Shown here piece after piece: positions 26,378-34,656 of a stretch of DNA of 64,000 bases; position 1 is the first letter of the stretch; each line of letters opens with the position of its first letter. The stretch is from the NCBI RefSeq assembly GCF_001412215.1, contig NZ_LLWP01000008.1, forward strand, positions 62,001-126,000. Direction: 5' to 3'. The translations under genes were made by a program, and so were the position numbers. A model generated the notes under the pieces. That model had not been told where the DNA came from, did not search any database, and saw only the letters and a program-made list of their open reading frames with translations. This DNA is from Pedobacter sp. Hv1. GTDB taxonomy: Bacteria; Bacteroidota; Bacteroidia; Sphingobacteriales; Sphingobacteriaceae.

Positions 26378-28036
26378 ATGAAACAAATAATCTCATTGTG
26401 TGCCTTGTTGATCATCTTATGTAGTTGTAATCAACCAAAAGCAGATCTGATCATCTATAATGCAAAAATTTATACTGTTAACGATAAATTTGATATTGCC
26501 GAGGCAATTGCGGTTAAAGATGGAAAGATTTTAGCAGTTGGAAAGACAGCTGATATTCGAAACCAATATAGTGCCAAAGAAGAATTAGATGCCAATGGAA
26601 AAGCAATCTACCCTGGTTTTATTGATGCACATGCCCACTTTTTTGGCTATGGAGAAAGTTTGCAGAGTGCTGATTTAAGAGGCACCAGCAGTTGGGATGA
26701 GGTGATTGCACGGGTTACCGAATTTGCAAAAACACATCCAGATGGTTGGTTAACTGGTCGTGGTTGGGACCAAAATGATTGGGCCGACAAACAGTTCCCG
26801 AACAAGGATCAATTAGATCGACTGTTTCCAAATAGACCTGTATTGTTAGAAAGAATTGATGGACATGCTTCGATTGCTAACCAAAGTGCATTAAATGAGG
26901 CAGGAATTACCAAATCTTTTACCTTAACTGGTGGAGATATTGTAGACAAGGATGGCAAACTAACAGGGTTATTAATTGACAATGCGGTAGAATTGGTAGC
27001 CAATAAAGTTCCACCTCCTGATGCAGCAAAAGCGAAAAAAATCCTTTTAGATGCACAAAAAAATTGTTTTGAAGTTGGTTTAACTACCATTGACGATTGT
27101 GGTTTAGATTACGATGCGGTAGAATTTATCGAAAAATTACATCAAGATAAGAGCTTAAAAATGCGTTTATATGTAATGCTTTCTGATGCTGAAAAAAACT
27201 ACGATTATCTATTTAAAAGAGGAGCGATCAAAACTGAAAGACTGAATGTGAGAGCCTTTAAAGTTTATAGCGATGGTGCTTTAGGCTCTAGAGGTGCTTG
27301 TTTGCTGCATCCTTATAGTGATATGCCTAGTAAAAAAGGTTTCTTATTGAGTGATATTAAACATTTTGAAGAAGTAGCCAAGAAAATAAACTCGCATAAT
27401 TTTCAGATGTGTACCCATGCCATTGGCGACTCGGCCAATCGCAGTATCTTAAAAATATATAATGAAGTATTGGGAGGTAAAAATGACAAACGCTGGCGCA
27501 TTGAACATGCGCAAGTTGTAGCACCAGAAGACTTTAACTTATTTGGCAAAGCGAGCGTTGTTCCTTCAGTGCAACCCACACATGCCACTTCAGATATGTA
27601 CTGGGCCAAAGACCGTTTGGGTAATGAAAGGGTAAAAGGTGCTTATGCCTACAAACAATTGTTGGCCCAAAATGGTTGGATACCATTGGGAACAGATTTC
27701 CCAGTAGAACAGATTAACCCGATGCTTACGTTTTATGCGGCTACCATTAGAAAAGATGCCCAAGATTTTCCTAAAGGAGGATTTCAGATGGAAAATGCAT
27801 TGACCCCAGAAGAAGCGCTACGTGGAATGACCATTTGGGCAGCCAAAGCAAATTTTGAGGAAAAAGAAAAAGGGAGTTTGGAAGTTGGAAAGTTTGCTGA
27901 TTTTGTGATGCTAGAAAACGACATTATGAAAGCAAGTGGACAACAAATATTGAACAATAAAGTGTTAAGAACATACCTCAATGGAGAAAAAGTATATGAA
28001 ACGATCGTGGCCAAGCCAAATACAAGTAAAAAATAA
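26378..28036 (+). CDS. Amidohydrolase lipoprotein, YtcJ-like
   Basis: A 552-residue metal-dependent hydrolase of the amidohydrolase_3 group, with an N-terminal lipobox (ILCSC, Cys at about 16). The composite domain holds FIDAHAHFFGYG (first metal His pair), FKVYSDGALGSRGACL, MCTHAIGDSANRS and RIEHAQVVAPEDF, and the late GTDFPVEQINPM metal Asp. YtcJ-type proteins have no settled substrate; N-acyl or cyclic amides are usual guesses. It is anchored outside the cytoplasm, so a scavenging role is likely. A serine hydrolase gene follows closely and is probably co-transcribed. Confidence 0.88.
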   Translation: MKQIISLCALLIILCSCNQPKADLIIYNAKIYTVNDKFDIAEAIAVKDGKILAVGKTADIRNQYSAKEELDANGKAIYPGFIDAHAHFFGYGESLQSADLRGTSSWDEVIARVTEFAKTHPDGWLTGRGWDQNDWADKQFPNKDQLDRLFPNRPVLLERIDGHASIANQSALNEAGITKSFTLTGGDIVDKDGKLTGLLIDNAVELVANKVPPPDAAKAKKILLDAQKNCFEVGLTTIDDCGLDYDAVEFIEKLHQDKSLKMRLYVMLSDAEKNYDYLFKRGAIKTERLNVRAFKVYSDGALGSRGACLLHPYSDMPSKKGFLLSDIKHFEEVAKKINSHNFQMCTHAIGDSANRSILKIYNEVLGGKNDKRWRIEHAQVVAPEDFNLFGKASVVPSVQPTHATSDMYWAKDRLGNERVKGAYAYKQLLAQNGWIPLGTDFPVEQINPMLTFYAATIRKDAQDFPKGGFQMENALTPEEALRGMTIWAAKANFEEKEKGSLEVGKFADFVMLENDIMKASGQQILNNKVLRTYLNGEKVYETIVAKPNTSKK

Positions 28037-28064
28037 AAATAGGGGCATGATAGCTTCATCTGTG

Positions 28065-29894
28065 ATGAAAACCAACACCAAAAAAAACAGTTTAATTGGC
28101 ACAATTGCTACTTGTTTAACCTTAATTTTTACCTTAAGTGCCTGCGCACAAGACCATAAAAAAAACGAGAGCAGATTAAAAACAATTAATGCCATAGCGA
28201 GTAGCAGTGTTTTACTGAACAACCAACAAAGCTTTATTCCAGTTACCAAACTTGCCGATAAAAAATTCGTTTCTATCAATTTAGGTTTTACCTATCAAAC
28301 TTCCTTTGATAGCTTATTGAATAAATATGCCGATATTAAATTATTGAGTGCCGATAAGTATAGAGACTCTGCTACACTTAACGATTTAGACGATGACCTT
28401 AAATATTTCAGTACTGTAGTCATTGCCATTTCTGATCAAATGGCTAGTAATGGAAAATACCTCAATTTTATTAACAGTGTGGCCAAACACAAAGAAGTAG
28501 TATTGGCTGTTTTTGGAGAAGGAAAGAGTTTAGCTGCTTTTGACAATTTAAGTGCCCCAATTGTATGGAGCCCACAATTAAACAATGAGGCGGCAATGGT
28601 GGTACCCCAAATTATTTTTGGTGGTATTGCAGCCCAACAAACCTTAACCAAAGGCTACTCTGGAAAATATACCATGGGTTCTGGCTACAAAACAACAGTA
28701 ACACGTTTAAAATATACGGTTCCGGAAGATGCGGGCGTAAATACTGAAGAATTAAATGCAGTTGATCAAATTGCAGCAGAAGCCATTGCTGGAAAAGCAG
28801 CGCCAGGCATTGTGGTTTTAGTTGCTAAAGATGGCAAGGTGATCTACAACAAGGCATTTGGTTACCATACGTATGACAATGCAATACCTGATCGGGTAAC
28901 TGATATTTTTGACATGGCCTCTGTAACTAAAATTACAGCAACTACACCAAGTGTAATGCGCTTAGTTGAAGAGAACAAATTGAAATTAGACACAAACATT
29001 GGCTTTTACATCCCAAGGGCCCGCAACACCCCAATGAATGCCATTCCGGTTCGCGAGGTAATGTTGCACCAAGCCGGATTTATCCCTTACATCCCCTTCC
29101 ATAACTATGTGAAAGAAGGCGATTACAGTAGAGATTCTTCAGCACTTTTTCCAACAAAAGTTGCAGATCGCTATTATGTTAAGAAAGGATTTTTCAGCGA
29201 TTTTATGTGGCCTAAGATGTTAAATTCGCCTATTAAAACCCGTGGCAGCTATGTTTATAGCGACATCAGTATGTATGTAATGCAAGACATTGTAGAACAA
29301 ATTACAGCAAAGCCACTTGATCAGTATGTACTAGACAACTTCTATACCCCATTGGGCATGCATACTGCTGGTTATTTGCCACGGAACCGCTTCGACAAAG
29401 ATCGAATTGTGCCTACAGAAGATGACAAAATTTTCAGGAAGACCTTGTTAGAGGGTTATGTTCATGATCAGGGTGCAGCACTAAAAGGAGGTGTTGCAGG
29501 GCATGCAGGTTTATTTGCCAATGCCAACGATTTGGCCATTTATTACCAATTGATGCTGAACAAAGGCACTTATGGTGGCGAACAATACTTTAAACCGCAA
29601 ACTGTAGAAACTTTTACCAGCAAACAATCTAATGTAAGCAGAAGAGGCTTGGGTTTTGACCGTTGGGATCCAGATGCTTCGAAAAAATATCCATCAGAAT
29701 TGGCTTCTTCTCAAACTTTTGGGCATACTGGTTATACTGGCATTGGGGTTTGGGTAGATCCAAGCAGAGGTTTGGTTTATATCTTCTTGTCAAACCGTGT
29801 TCACCCAACTGTGAGTGAGCAATTGGGTAAGCTCAATATCAGACCACGCATACAAGACGCCATTATCAAAGCGGTAGATAAAGGAAATAAGTAG
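28065..29894 (+). CDS. GH3-C-like domain fused to serine beta-lactamase-family hydrolase (lipoprotein)
   Basis: A 609-residue exported protein. ATG at 28065 gives a lipoprotein signal (MKTNTKKNSLIG, lipobox LSAC); earlier ATGs at 28047 and 27981 only add residues, the latter overlapping the amidohydrolase gene. Residues about 45-205 resemble the C-terminal sandwich domain of family-3 glycosidases (SSSVLLNNQQSFIPVTKLADKK). Residues about 225-600 are a class C beta-lactamase/DD-peptidase fold with SVTK (the SxxK nucleophile), YVYSDIS as the tyrosine motif and GHTGYTG near the end. Related proteins usually carry a GH3 barrel in front; here it is absent. Role in murein or aminosugar handling is inferred. 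Confidence 0.75.
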   Translation: MKTNTKKNSLIGTIATCLTLIFTLSACAQDHKKNESRLKTINAIASSSVLLNNQQSFIPVTKLADKKFVSINLGFTYQTSFDSLLNKYADIKLLSADKYRDSATLNDLDDDLKYFSTVVIAISDQMASNGKYLNFINSVAKHKEVVLAVFGEGKSLAAFDNLSAPIVWSPQLNNEAAMVVPQIIFGGIAAQQTLTKGYSGKYTMGSGYKTTVTRLKYTVPEDAGVNTEELNAVDQIAAEAIAGKAAPGIVVLVAKDGKVIYNKAFGYHTYDNAIPDRVTDIFDMASVTKITATTPSVMRLVEENKLKLDTNIGFYIPRARNTPMNAIPVREVMLHQAGFIPYIPFHNYVKEGDYSRDSSALFPTKVADRYYVKKGFFSDFMWPKMLNSPIKTRGSYVYSDISMYVMQDIVEQITAKPLDQYVLDNFYTPLGMHTAGYLPRNRFDKDRIVPTEDDKIFRKTLLEGYVHDQGAALKGGVAGHAGLFANANDLAIYYQLMLNKGTYGGEQYFKPQTVETFTSKQSNVSRRGLGFDRWDPDASKKYPSELASSQTFGHTGYTGIGVWVDPSRGLVYIFLSNRVHPTVSEQLGKLNIRPRIQDAIIKAVDKGNK

Positions 29895-29908
29895 GTTAGC
29901 TAGGTATT

Positions 29909-29935
29909 TAGTCGAGATTGCAAATCCAGACTAAC
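29909..29935. repeat. Dispersed palindromic repeat, degenerate single copy
   Basis: TAGTCGAGATTGCAAATCC followed by AGACTAAC. It matches the copies at 55590-55616 and 55652-55678 over almost the whole 27 bases, and a partial second unit (ACAAATCCCAACTAAC) follows at once. It lies just after a coding sequence, like the other cluster. Confidence 0.75.
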
Positions 29936-29974
29936 TTTACAAATCCCAACTAACATTAATAAGTAGGTTATTTA

Positions 29975-30003
29975 CTAGTGCCAATAGAAAGTATTGGCAC
30001 TAG
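29975..30003 (-). terminator. Perfect hairpin downstream of the Gly-Gly peptide gene
   Basis: CTAGTGCCAATA and TATTGGCACTAG form a perfect 12-base stem around GAAAG, ten bases past the peptide stop codon. The T-tract is weak on both strands, so it could also stabilise the 3' end of the mRNA. Confidence 0.6.
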
Positions 30004-30013
30004 AGAAAACTTG

Positions 30014-30217
30014 TTATAAACAAGGAGTTTCATAAACTGTTCCTGGACACTCGAAATGTGCTGTCGCCGGACCTGGTACACTACAAGCTGGAGACTCGGA
30101 ATTTCCCCTTGGACAACATTTATAACATTTTTCTCTTTCATCAACTGGTTCTTCTTCTCCAGTTCCGCCTAGTACTTTTTTCATTTCAGCTTTGCTCAAT
30201 AAATTTAATTTCTTCAT
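30014..30217 (-). CDS. Small Gly-Gly-leader peptide precursor with six cysteines
   Basis: A 67-residue precursor. The first 18 residues form a double-glycine leader (MKKLNLLSKAEMKKVLGG), the Bacteroidota type in which a Leu-Ser-Lys/Arg-Glu-Met-Lys helix ends at Gly-Gly. The 49-residue core starts TGEEEPVDEREKC and has six cysteines (CxxCC, then single cysteines) and many Pro/Gly, consistent with three disulfides. Peptides with such leaders are normally cut and exported by a peptidase-containing ABC transporter; none is present in this window. It may be a bacteriocin-like or signalling peptide. No immunity gene is recognised. No homology search was possible. Confidence 0.65.
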   Translation of the reverse strand: MKKLNLLSKAEMKKVLGGTGEEEPVDEREKCYKCCPRGNSESPACSVPGPATAHFECPGTVYETPCL

Positions 30218-30247
30218 GGTTTAAGGGTTTTGATTGTGATAACTATG

Positions 30248-30265
30248 GTACAACTTTGTTTGTAC
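30248..30265. promoter_or_regulatory. Inverted repeat upstream of the peptide gene (possible operator)
   Basis: GTACAA-N6-TTGTAC is a perfect six-base palindrome centred about 40 bases before the peptide start at 30217. Its place suits a repressor or activator site, but no regulator gene is adjacent, so this is only a candidate. Confidence 0.35.
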
Positions 30266-30450
30266 TACTAGCAATTTAGTTGATTAAACTCAACAAAACA
30301 AATCTGCGAATCAACTTGAGCAATAGAAGTGCTACATTAGCATCACAAGTGCATCAATCTTCATATCCACCTAGTGATTTACTTATTTTTATTAATCTTG
30401 AAACAATTGCCACAACCTACGACCTTAAAATAGATTAAAATTATTTTAGT

Positions 30451-30458
30451 TATTTTTG
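30451..30458 (+). promoter_or_regulatory. Candidate -7 box (TATTTTTG) of the PhnA-like gene
   Basis: TATTTTTG fits TAnnTTTG and lies 17 bases before the ATG at 30476, leaving a short leader of about ten bases. Confidence 0.5.
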
Positions 30459-30475
30459 CAGAAACAAAACAATTT

Positions 30476-30697
30476 ATGGAAGACGAATTAATTGTAAAAG
30501 ACAGTAACGGAAATATATTAAAGGATGGCGATTCGGTAATCTTGATTAAGAGTTTACCTGTAAAGGGAACTTCAGTTACCTTAAAAAAAGGAATGGTGAT
30601 CAAGAACATCAAATTAACTGATGATGATGGCGAGGTTGATTGCAAAGCCGATAAAATGCGGGTTGTACTCAAAACCATGTTCCTTAAAAAAGCTTAA
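30476..30697 (+). CDS. PhnA-domain protein (YjdM C-terminal type)
   Basis: A 73-residue protein that matches the C-terminal SH3-like domain of PhnA/YjdM proteins: VKDSNGNILKDGDSVILIKSLPVKGTSVTLKKGMVIKNIKL and KMRVVLKTMFLKKA. The N-terminal zinc ribbon of full-length YjdM is missing, which is usual for the short Bacteroidota versions. Despite the historical name, a role in phosphonate use is not supported for this family. It is monocistronic, with a promoter and a terminator of its own. Confidence 0.85.
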   Translation: MEDELIVKDSNGNILKDGDSVILIKSLPVKGTSVTLKKGMVIKNIKLTDDDGEVDCKADKMRVVLKTMFLKKA

Positions 30698-30700
30698 ATT

Positions 30701-30732
30701 AAAAAGGGTTCGACAATTGTTGAACCCTTTTT
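30701..30732. terminator. Bidirectional terminator between PhnA-like and unknown gene
   Basis: AAAAAGGGTTCGACAA and TTGTTGAACCCTTTTT pair with a single mismatch; A and T tracts flank it on both strands. It sits four bases after the plus-strand stop codon and seven before the minus-strand one. Confidence 0.85.
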
Positions 30733-30738
30733 AATTAC

Positions 30739-31569
30739 TTACACCAACAACTTGTAAATTATAGTTTCGAGGAGCTGGGTATCTCTATCTTCGCAAAGCA
30801 AAAATTCTATTTTATCTTCATGTTGTTTAAAAAAGGAAATCCCTTCAAATTTTTGATCATCGGAAATCTTCTTGGTATAGTTTAAGCTTAACGTTTTACG
30901 GTCTATGCTCCCGATATAACTCCCTTGTATTTCTCCATCATCAAAAGTTGAGGTCGTATCTTCTGCAGCTGCAATAAAGTAGATTTGATCTTTGTATAAA
31001 ATCGCATCGGTAAATGAAGCAATTACATGATTCGTTTTTTGTAATACAATCGCAAAAAATTCAATCTTATTCTCCGCTGTTAGGTTATTCCCAGCTATTT
31101 TGACGATCCCATTTTTTGCTGTATTTCCATTTCCACGGTTAAACAAAAACCATTCGTTTCCGGTAAAAATAGCACCTTCAATATTCAGGTTGGCATCATC
31201 AATTGAAGCAACTTCTTTTATTCTTCGATAAAGCTTAGACAGATCGTGCCGAATAATTTCTTTTGTTTTAAGCCGATATTCGACTATCAGATTTCGATTG
31301 GCCGCAGAACCAGAACTCAATATATAAAGTACATTGTTGTAATTGCAAAGCACTTCAAAATCTGGCTTATCCTTTTTGGGGATATTTTCTAGCTGAGATT
31401 GTTTTGGTAAAATCTGGATCCTATTTAGCTTTTCACTGGCAATATGGTATTCATATAAATAACCACTATTGTCGCCAATGATATAGAGCAAATTTTGATA
31501 AAGAAATAAGCCTGAGGCCGAACCTACTCCTTTAATTTTCGCAAAAACTTCCAGCTCGTTTTTATACAT
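30739..31569 (-). CDS. Hypothetical propeller-like protein (DUF6929-like)
   Basis: A 276-residue protein without signal peptide or transmembrane segment. Repeated patterns of four short strands (LFLYQNLLYIIGDNSGYLYEYHI, VLYILSSGSAANRNLIVEYRL, FTGNEWFLFNRGNG, DAILYKDQIYFIAAAED) suggest a beta-propeller. The overall plan resembles an uncharacterised Bacteroidota family that I associate with the label DUF6929, though this could not be checked. No catalytic residues are evident. It stands alone between two hairpin terminators. Confidence 0.55.
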   Translation of the reverse strand: MYKNELEVFAKIKGVGSASGLFLYQNLLYIIGDNSGYLYEYHIASEKLNRIQILPKQSQLENIPKKDKPDFEVLCNYNNVLYILSSGSAANRNLIVEYRLKTKEIIRHDLSKLYRRIKEVASIDDANLNIEGAIFTGNEWFLFNRGNGNTAKNGIVKIAGNNLTAENKIEFFAIVLQKTNHVIASFTDAILYKDQIYFIAAAEDTTSTFDDGEIQGSYIGSIDRKTLSLNYTKKISDDQKFEGISFFKQHEDKIEFLLCEDRDTQLLETIIYKLLV

Positions 31570-31584
31570 GGACCTGATTTAAAA

Positions 31585-31610
31585 AAAGCGCTAAAATGAA
31601 TTAGCGCTTT
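31585..31610 (-). terminator. Rho-independent terminator of the oxygenase gene
   Basis: AAAGCGCTAA and TTAGCGCTTT form a perfect ten-base stem with a six-base loop; a T-run follows on the minus strand, about 50 bases after the stop codon at 31660. Confidence 0.8.
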
Positions 31611-31659
31611 ATATTTTATGGTTAAAAAAATGCAGTTTCTGCTTTACACTTAGAATAAA

Positions 31660-32622
31660 TTATTTCTTTAAGCCAATCTCTCTCAAACGTTCGTCTAAAT
31701 ATTCACCAGCGGTCATATCGCTGTATACTTTTGGATGTTCAGCATCAATGGTAGAGGCTAAACTTGTTAAATCCATATCTGAACGTGGGTGTAAGAAAAA
31801 CGGCACTGAAAAACGAGATGTTTTCATTAATTCGCGTGGCGGATTAACTACTCTATGGGTAGTAGATTTTAACTTATTATTGGTTAAACGTTGCAACATG
31901 TCGCCAACATTCACTACAATATCAGTATGGTGCGCCTTAATTGGCAACCATTCGTTACTTCTTGTCAAAACTTCTAAACCATCGGCACTTGCACCAATTA
32001 ATAAGGTAATCAAATTGATATCTTCATGGGCACCTGCACGTACAGCATCATCAGGTAATGCATCTGGGTTTTCAATCGGAAAATAATGGATTCCTCTTAA
32101 AATTGAATTTCCATTGTGTACATGTTGATCGAAATAATCAATAGGCAAACTCAAGTAAGTGGCTATGGCACGTAATAAGTGCTTTCCGTTTTCTTCCAGT
32201 TTCTGATAAATTTCTCTGGTTACCGGATTAAATTCAGCAATTTCTTCCAGCACTTCGTTATCTGGATATTCCTTTTTAATTGGATCACCATCACTAACTT
32301 CTTGGCCAATTTGCCAAAATTCTTTCAAATCAGCAGTTTTAGCACCTTTAGCAGTTTCTTTACCTGCGCTAGTATAACCACGTTGACCAGCTAACTCTGG
32401 TTTTTCGTATTTACGTTTTGTTTCTACTGGTAAGCTAAAAACAGCTTTAATATTTGCATATAGTTTATCAATCAATTCTTGACTTACGCCATGATTGGTA
32501 ATGGTTACAAAACCAGAATCATTAAACGCTCTTCCTAATTCGTCAGAAAAATTTTTACGTTGTTCTTCATTACCATTGATGTATGTACCAAGATCAAGGC
32601 AAGGGATATACGGTGTAGACAT
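31660..32622 (-). CDS. 2-oxoglutarate/Fe(II)-dependent oxygenase, isopenicillin-N-synthase family
   Basis: A 320-residue cytoplasmic non-heme iron oxygenase. The N-terminal DIOX_N domain has the GFVTITNHGVSQELIDKLY signature (residues 38-55). The double-stranded beta-helix core shows the iron ligands HED (H199, D201) and H256 in STTHRVVNP, and the cosubstrate motif RFS (R270, S272). All ligands are intact. Family members oxidise small molecules of many kinds, and neither a biosynthetic cluster nor a partner gene is present, so the substrate is open. Confidence 0.88.
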   Translation of the reverse strand: MSTPYIPCLDLGTYINGNEEQRKNFSDELGRAFNDSGFVTITNHGVSQELIDKLYANIKAVFSLPVETKRKYEKPELAGQRGYTSAGKETAKGAKTADLKEFWQIGQEVSDGDPIKKEYPDNEVLEEIAEFNPVTREIYQKLEENGKHLLRAIATYLSLPIDYFDQHVHNGNSILRGIHYFPIENPDALPDDAVRAGAHEDINLITLLIGASADGLEVLTRSNEWLPIKAHHTDIVVNVGDMLQRLTNNKLKSTTHRVVNPPRELMKTSRFSVPFFLHPRSDMDLTSLASTIDAEHPKVYSDMTAGEYLDERLREIGLKK

Positions 32623-32838
32623 ATAATTTTATTTTAATGAATATTTAAATTTATAAAAGATATGTTAATAAACCTCAACAGCTCCAGTTTTTGTTAGCTA
32701 ACAAATTACAGAACAATTTGTTAAGTTATTAACAAATTAAGGATATGTATTGAGATTGTCAAGATGATATCCCTTTTTTATATTCAAAAACTTTAATAAC
32801 TTGTTTTGCGTATACTTACTAACGTAAAATATGCCAAA

Positions 32839-33438
32839 ATGAAAAAACTAGCTATCATTATCTTAATCATCCTATCTATGCAAGAAGCTGATGCTCAAAA
32901 ACAAAAATTACAGAAAGCCACATTTGGAATGGGGTGTTTCTGGTGTACTGAAGCACTTTTTCAACGTTTAAATGGCGTTACAAGTGTTAAATCCGGATAT
33001 GAAGGTGGAGACGTGCCCAATCCAACCTATGAAGAAGTTTGTACCGGAACTACTAACCATGCTGAGGTAATTGAAGTTACTTACGACCCAGCAAAAATAA
33101 GCTACGACGAGCTTTTGGAAGTTTTTTGGAAAAGCCACGATCCTACCACCTTAAATAGACAAGGTGCCGATGTGGGCACCCAATACCGTTCGGTTGTGTT
33201 TTACCACTCTGATGAACAAAAGGCAACGGCTACTAAATACAAAGAGGAGCTGAACAAGGCCAATGCTTTTGGTAAACCTGTAGTAACAGAAATTAGCAAG
33301 GCACAACCTTTTTATGTTGCAGAAAACTATCACCAAGATTACTTTATTAAAAACGGTGAATTGCCTTATTGCCGTTTGGTCATTTTGCCTAAGATGGAAA
33401 AACTGGAAAAGTTATTTAAGGCGAAATTAAAACACTAG
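32839..33438 (+). CDS. msrA: Exported peptide methionine-(S)-S-oxide reductase MsrA
   Basis: A 199-residue repair enzyme that reduces the S-epimer of methionine sulfoxide. The catalytic motif GCFWCTEALF has the active cysteine, and GVTSVKSGYEGGDVPNPTYEEVCTGTTNHAEVIEV, VGTQYRSVVFYH and AENYHQDYF are typical. ATG at 32839 was preferred to 32806 because it starts a signal-like sequence (MKKLAIIILIILSMQEADAQ), which puts the enzyme in the periplasm. No MsrB domain is fused. It has its own terminator. Confidence 0.92.
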   Translation: MKKLAIIILIILSMQEADAQKQKLQKATFGMGCFWCTEALFQRLNGVTSVKSGYEGGDVPNPTYEEVCTGTTNHAEVIEVTYDPAKISYDELLEVFWKSHDPTTLNRQGADVGTQYRSVVFYHSDEQKATATKYKEELNKANAFGKPVVTEISKAQPFYVAENYHQDYFIKNGELPYCRLVILPKMEKLEKLFKAKLKH

Positions 33439-33461
33439 TTTTTTAATTTCTTGATCCAAAT

Positions 33462-33495
33462 AAAAAGCCCCAAGATTTTGTCTTGGGGCTTTTTT
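33462..33495. terminator. Bidirectional terminator between msrA and accA
   Basis: AAAAAGCCCCAAGA and TCTTGGGGCTTTTT form a perfect 14-base GC-rich stem with a T-run on either strand, serving two convergent genes. Confidence 0.93.
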
Positions 33496-33511
33496 AATAT
33501 CAAAATATATT

Positions 33512-34477
33512 TTAAGCTTCGTTAACGACACCCATTGAACAGAATTTATCTATTCTGGTGGCAATTAATTTATCAGTATTTACTTTCTTTAATTCTTTTA
33601 AATCTTTTAAGATCTGTTTTTTAAGGGTTTCGCCCATTAACTCAGGATTTTGATGTGCCCCACCAAGTGGTTCCCTTACAATTCCATCTATCAATTTATT
33701 CTTGAACATGTCTTCAGAAGTCAACTTTAAACATTCTGCAGCTTTTTCTTTAAAATCCCAACTTCTCCATAAAATAGATGAACAAGATTCTGGAGAAATT
33801 ACTGAATACCAAGTATGCTCTAACATGTACACATGATCGCCAATACCAATACCCAATGCTCCACCAGATGCACCCTCTCCTACTACAAAGCATAAAATTG
33901 GCACTCTTAATACAGACATTTCTAACAAGTTACGTGCAATAGCCTCTCCTTGTCCACGTTCTTCTGCTTCCAAACCAGGATAAGCACCCATGGTATCGAT
34001 AAAAGAAATTACAGGTTTGTTAAATTTCTCTGCCAAACGCATTAGCCTTAATGCTTTTCTATAACCCTCAGGATTGGCCATACCAAAATTACGGTATTGA
34101 CGTTCCTTTGTATTTTTTCCTTTTTGGTGACCAATGATCATTACGGTTTGACCATCAATTGTAGCAAAACCTCCAATGATCGCCTTGTCATCCTTTACCG
34201 TTCTATCGCCATGTAATTCGATGAAATCATCGCAGATCATGCTGATATAATCTAAGGTTTGAGGTCTTTCGGCATGTCGAGACATTTGTACTTTTTGCCA
34301 GCCTGTTAAGTTGTTATAAAGGCTTTTACTGGTTGTAGCTACCTTTTCGTCAAGTTCTGCTAGCGTTGCAGACATGTCTACTTTAGTTTTATCAGCAACT
34401 TGCTTTACCTTTTCAATTTGCTGCATTAAATCAGCTAAAGGCTTTTCGAAATCGAAGGATGTTTTGATCTGTTCCAT
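33512..34477 (-). CDS. accA: Acetyl-CoA carboxylase carboxyltransferase subunit alpha
   Basis: A 321-residue subunit that, with AccD, transfers the carboxyl group from biotin to acetyl-CoA to make malonyl-CoA for fatty-acid synthesis. It has the coiled N-terminal helix, the [13 protein letters not shown] region, the [20 protein letters not shown] strand, [42 protein letters not shown], and the acyl-CoA oxyanion loop [23 protein letters not shown]. Length and order are standard. A second, accessory ketosynthase lies at 44734-45984, but the two genes are not linked. Confidence 0.96.
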   Translation of the reverse strand: MEQIKTSFDFEKPLADLMQQIEKVKQVADKTKVDMSATLAELDEKVATTSKSLYNNLTGWQKVQMSRHAERPQTLDYISMICDDFIELHGDRTVKDDKAIIGGFATIDGQTVMIIGHQKGKNTKERQYRNFGMANPEGYRKALRLMRLAEKFNKPVISFIDTMGAYPGLEAEERGQGEAIARNLLEMSVLRVPILCFVVGEGASGGALGIGIGDHVYMLEHTWYSVISPESCSSILWRSWDFKEKAAECLKLTSEDMFKNKLIDGIVREPLGGAHQNPELMGETLKKQILKDLKELKKVNTDKLIATRIDKFCSMGVVNEA

Positions 34478-34606
34478 AAGCGGGTTACAAAAATAGGGAA
34501 TTATCCCGAAACATAATGCAATAAAAATTCACTCTACTTTTTAGCGCTGCTTTTATCCATTCAAAAAGTTCAAAGACCATTTGAATCAACAAAAATTAAA
34601 GGATAC

Positions 34607-34638
34607 AAAAATGGTTCGTAATCAATACGAACCATTTT
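34607..34638 (-). terminator. Rho-independent terminator of the S10 peptidase gene
   Basis: AAAATGGTTCGTA and TACGAACCATTTT form a perfect 13-base stem with a short loop, followed by Ts on the minus strand, 19 bases past the stop codon. Confidence 0.88.
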
Positions 34639-34656
34639 AATTGTTATTCAGTTTTA

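Noticed and set aside
27981..28046. Longer start for the GH3-C/beta-lactamase protein
   Set aside because: It would overlap the amidohydrolase end and put a charged tail before the lipoprotein signal; 28065 gives a normal signal peptide.
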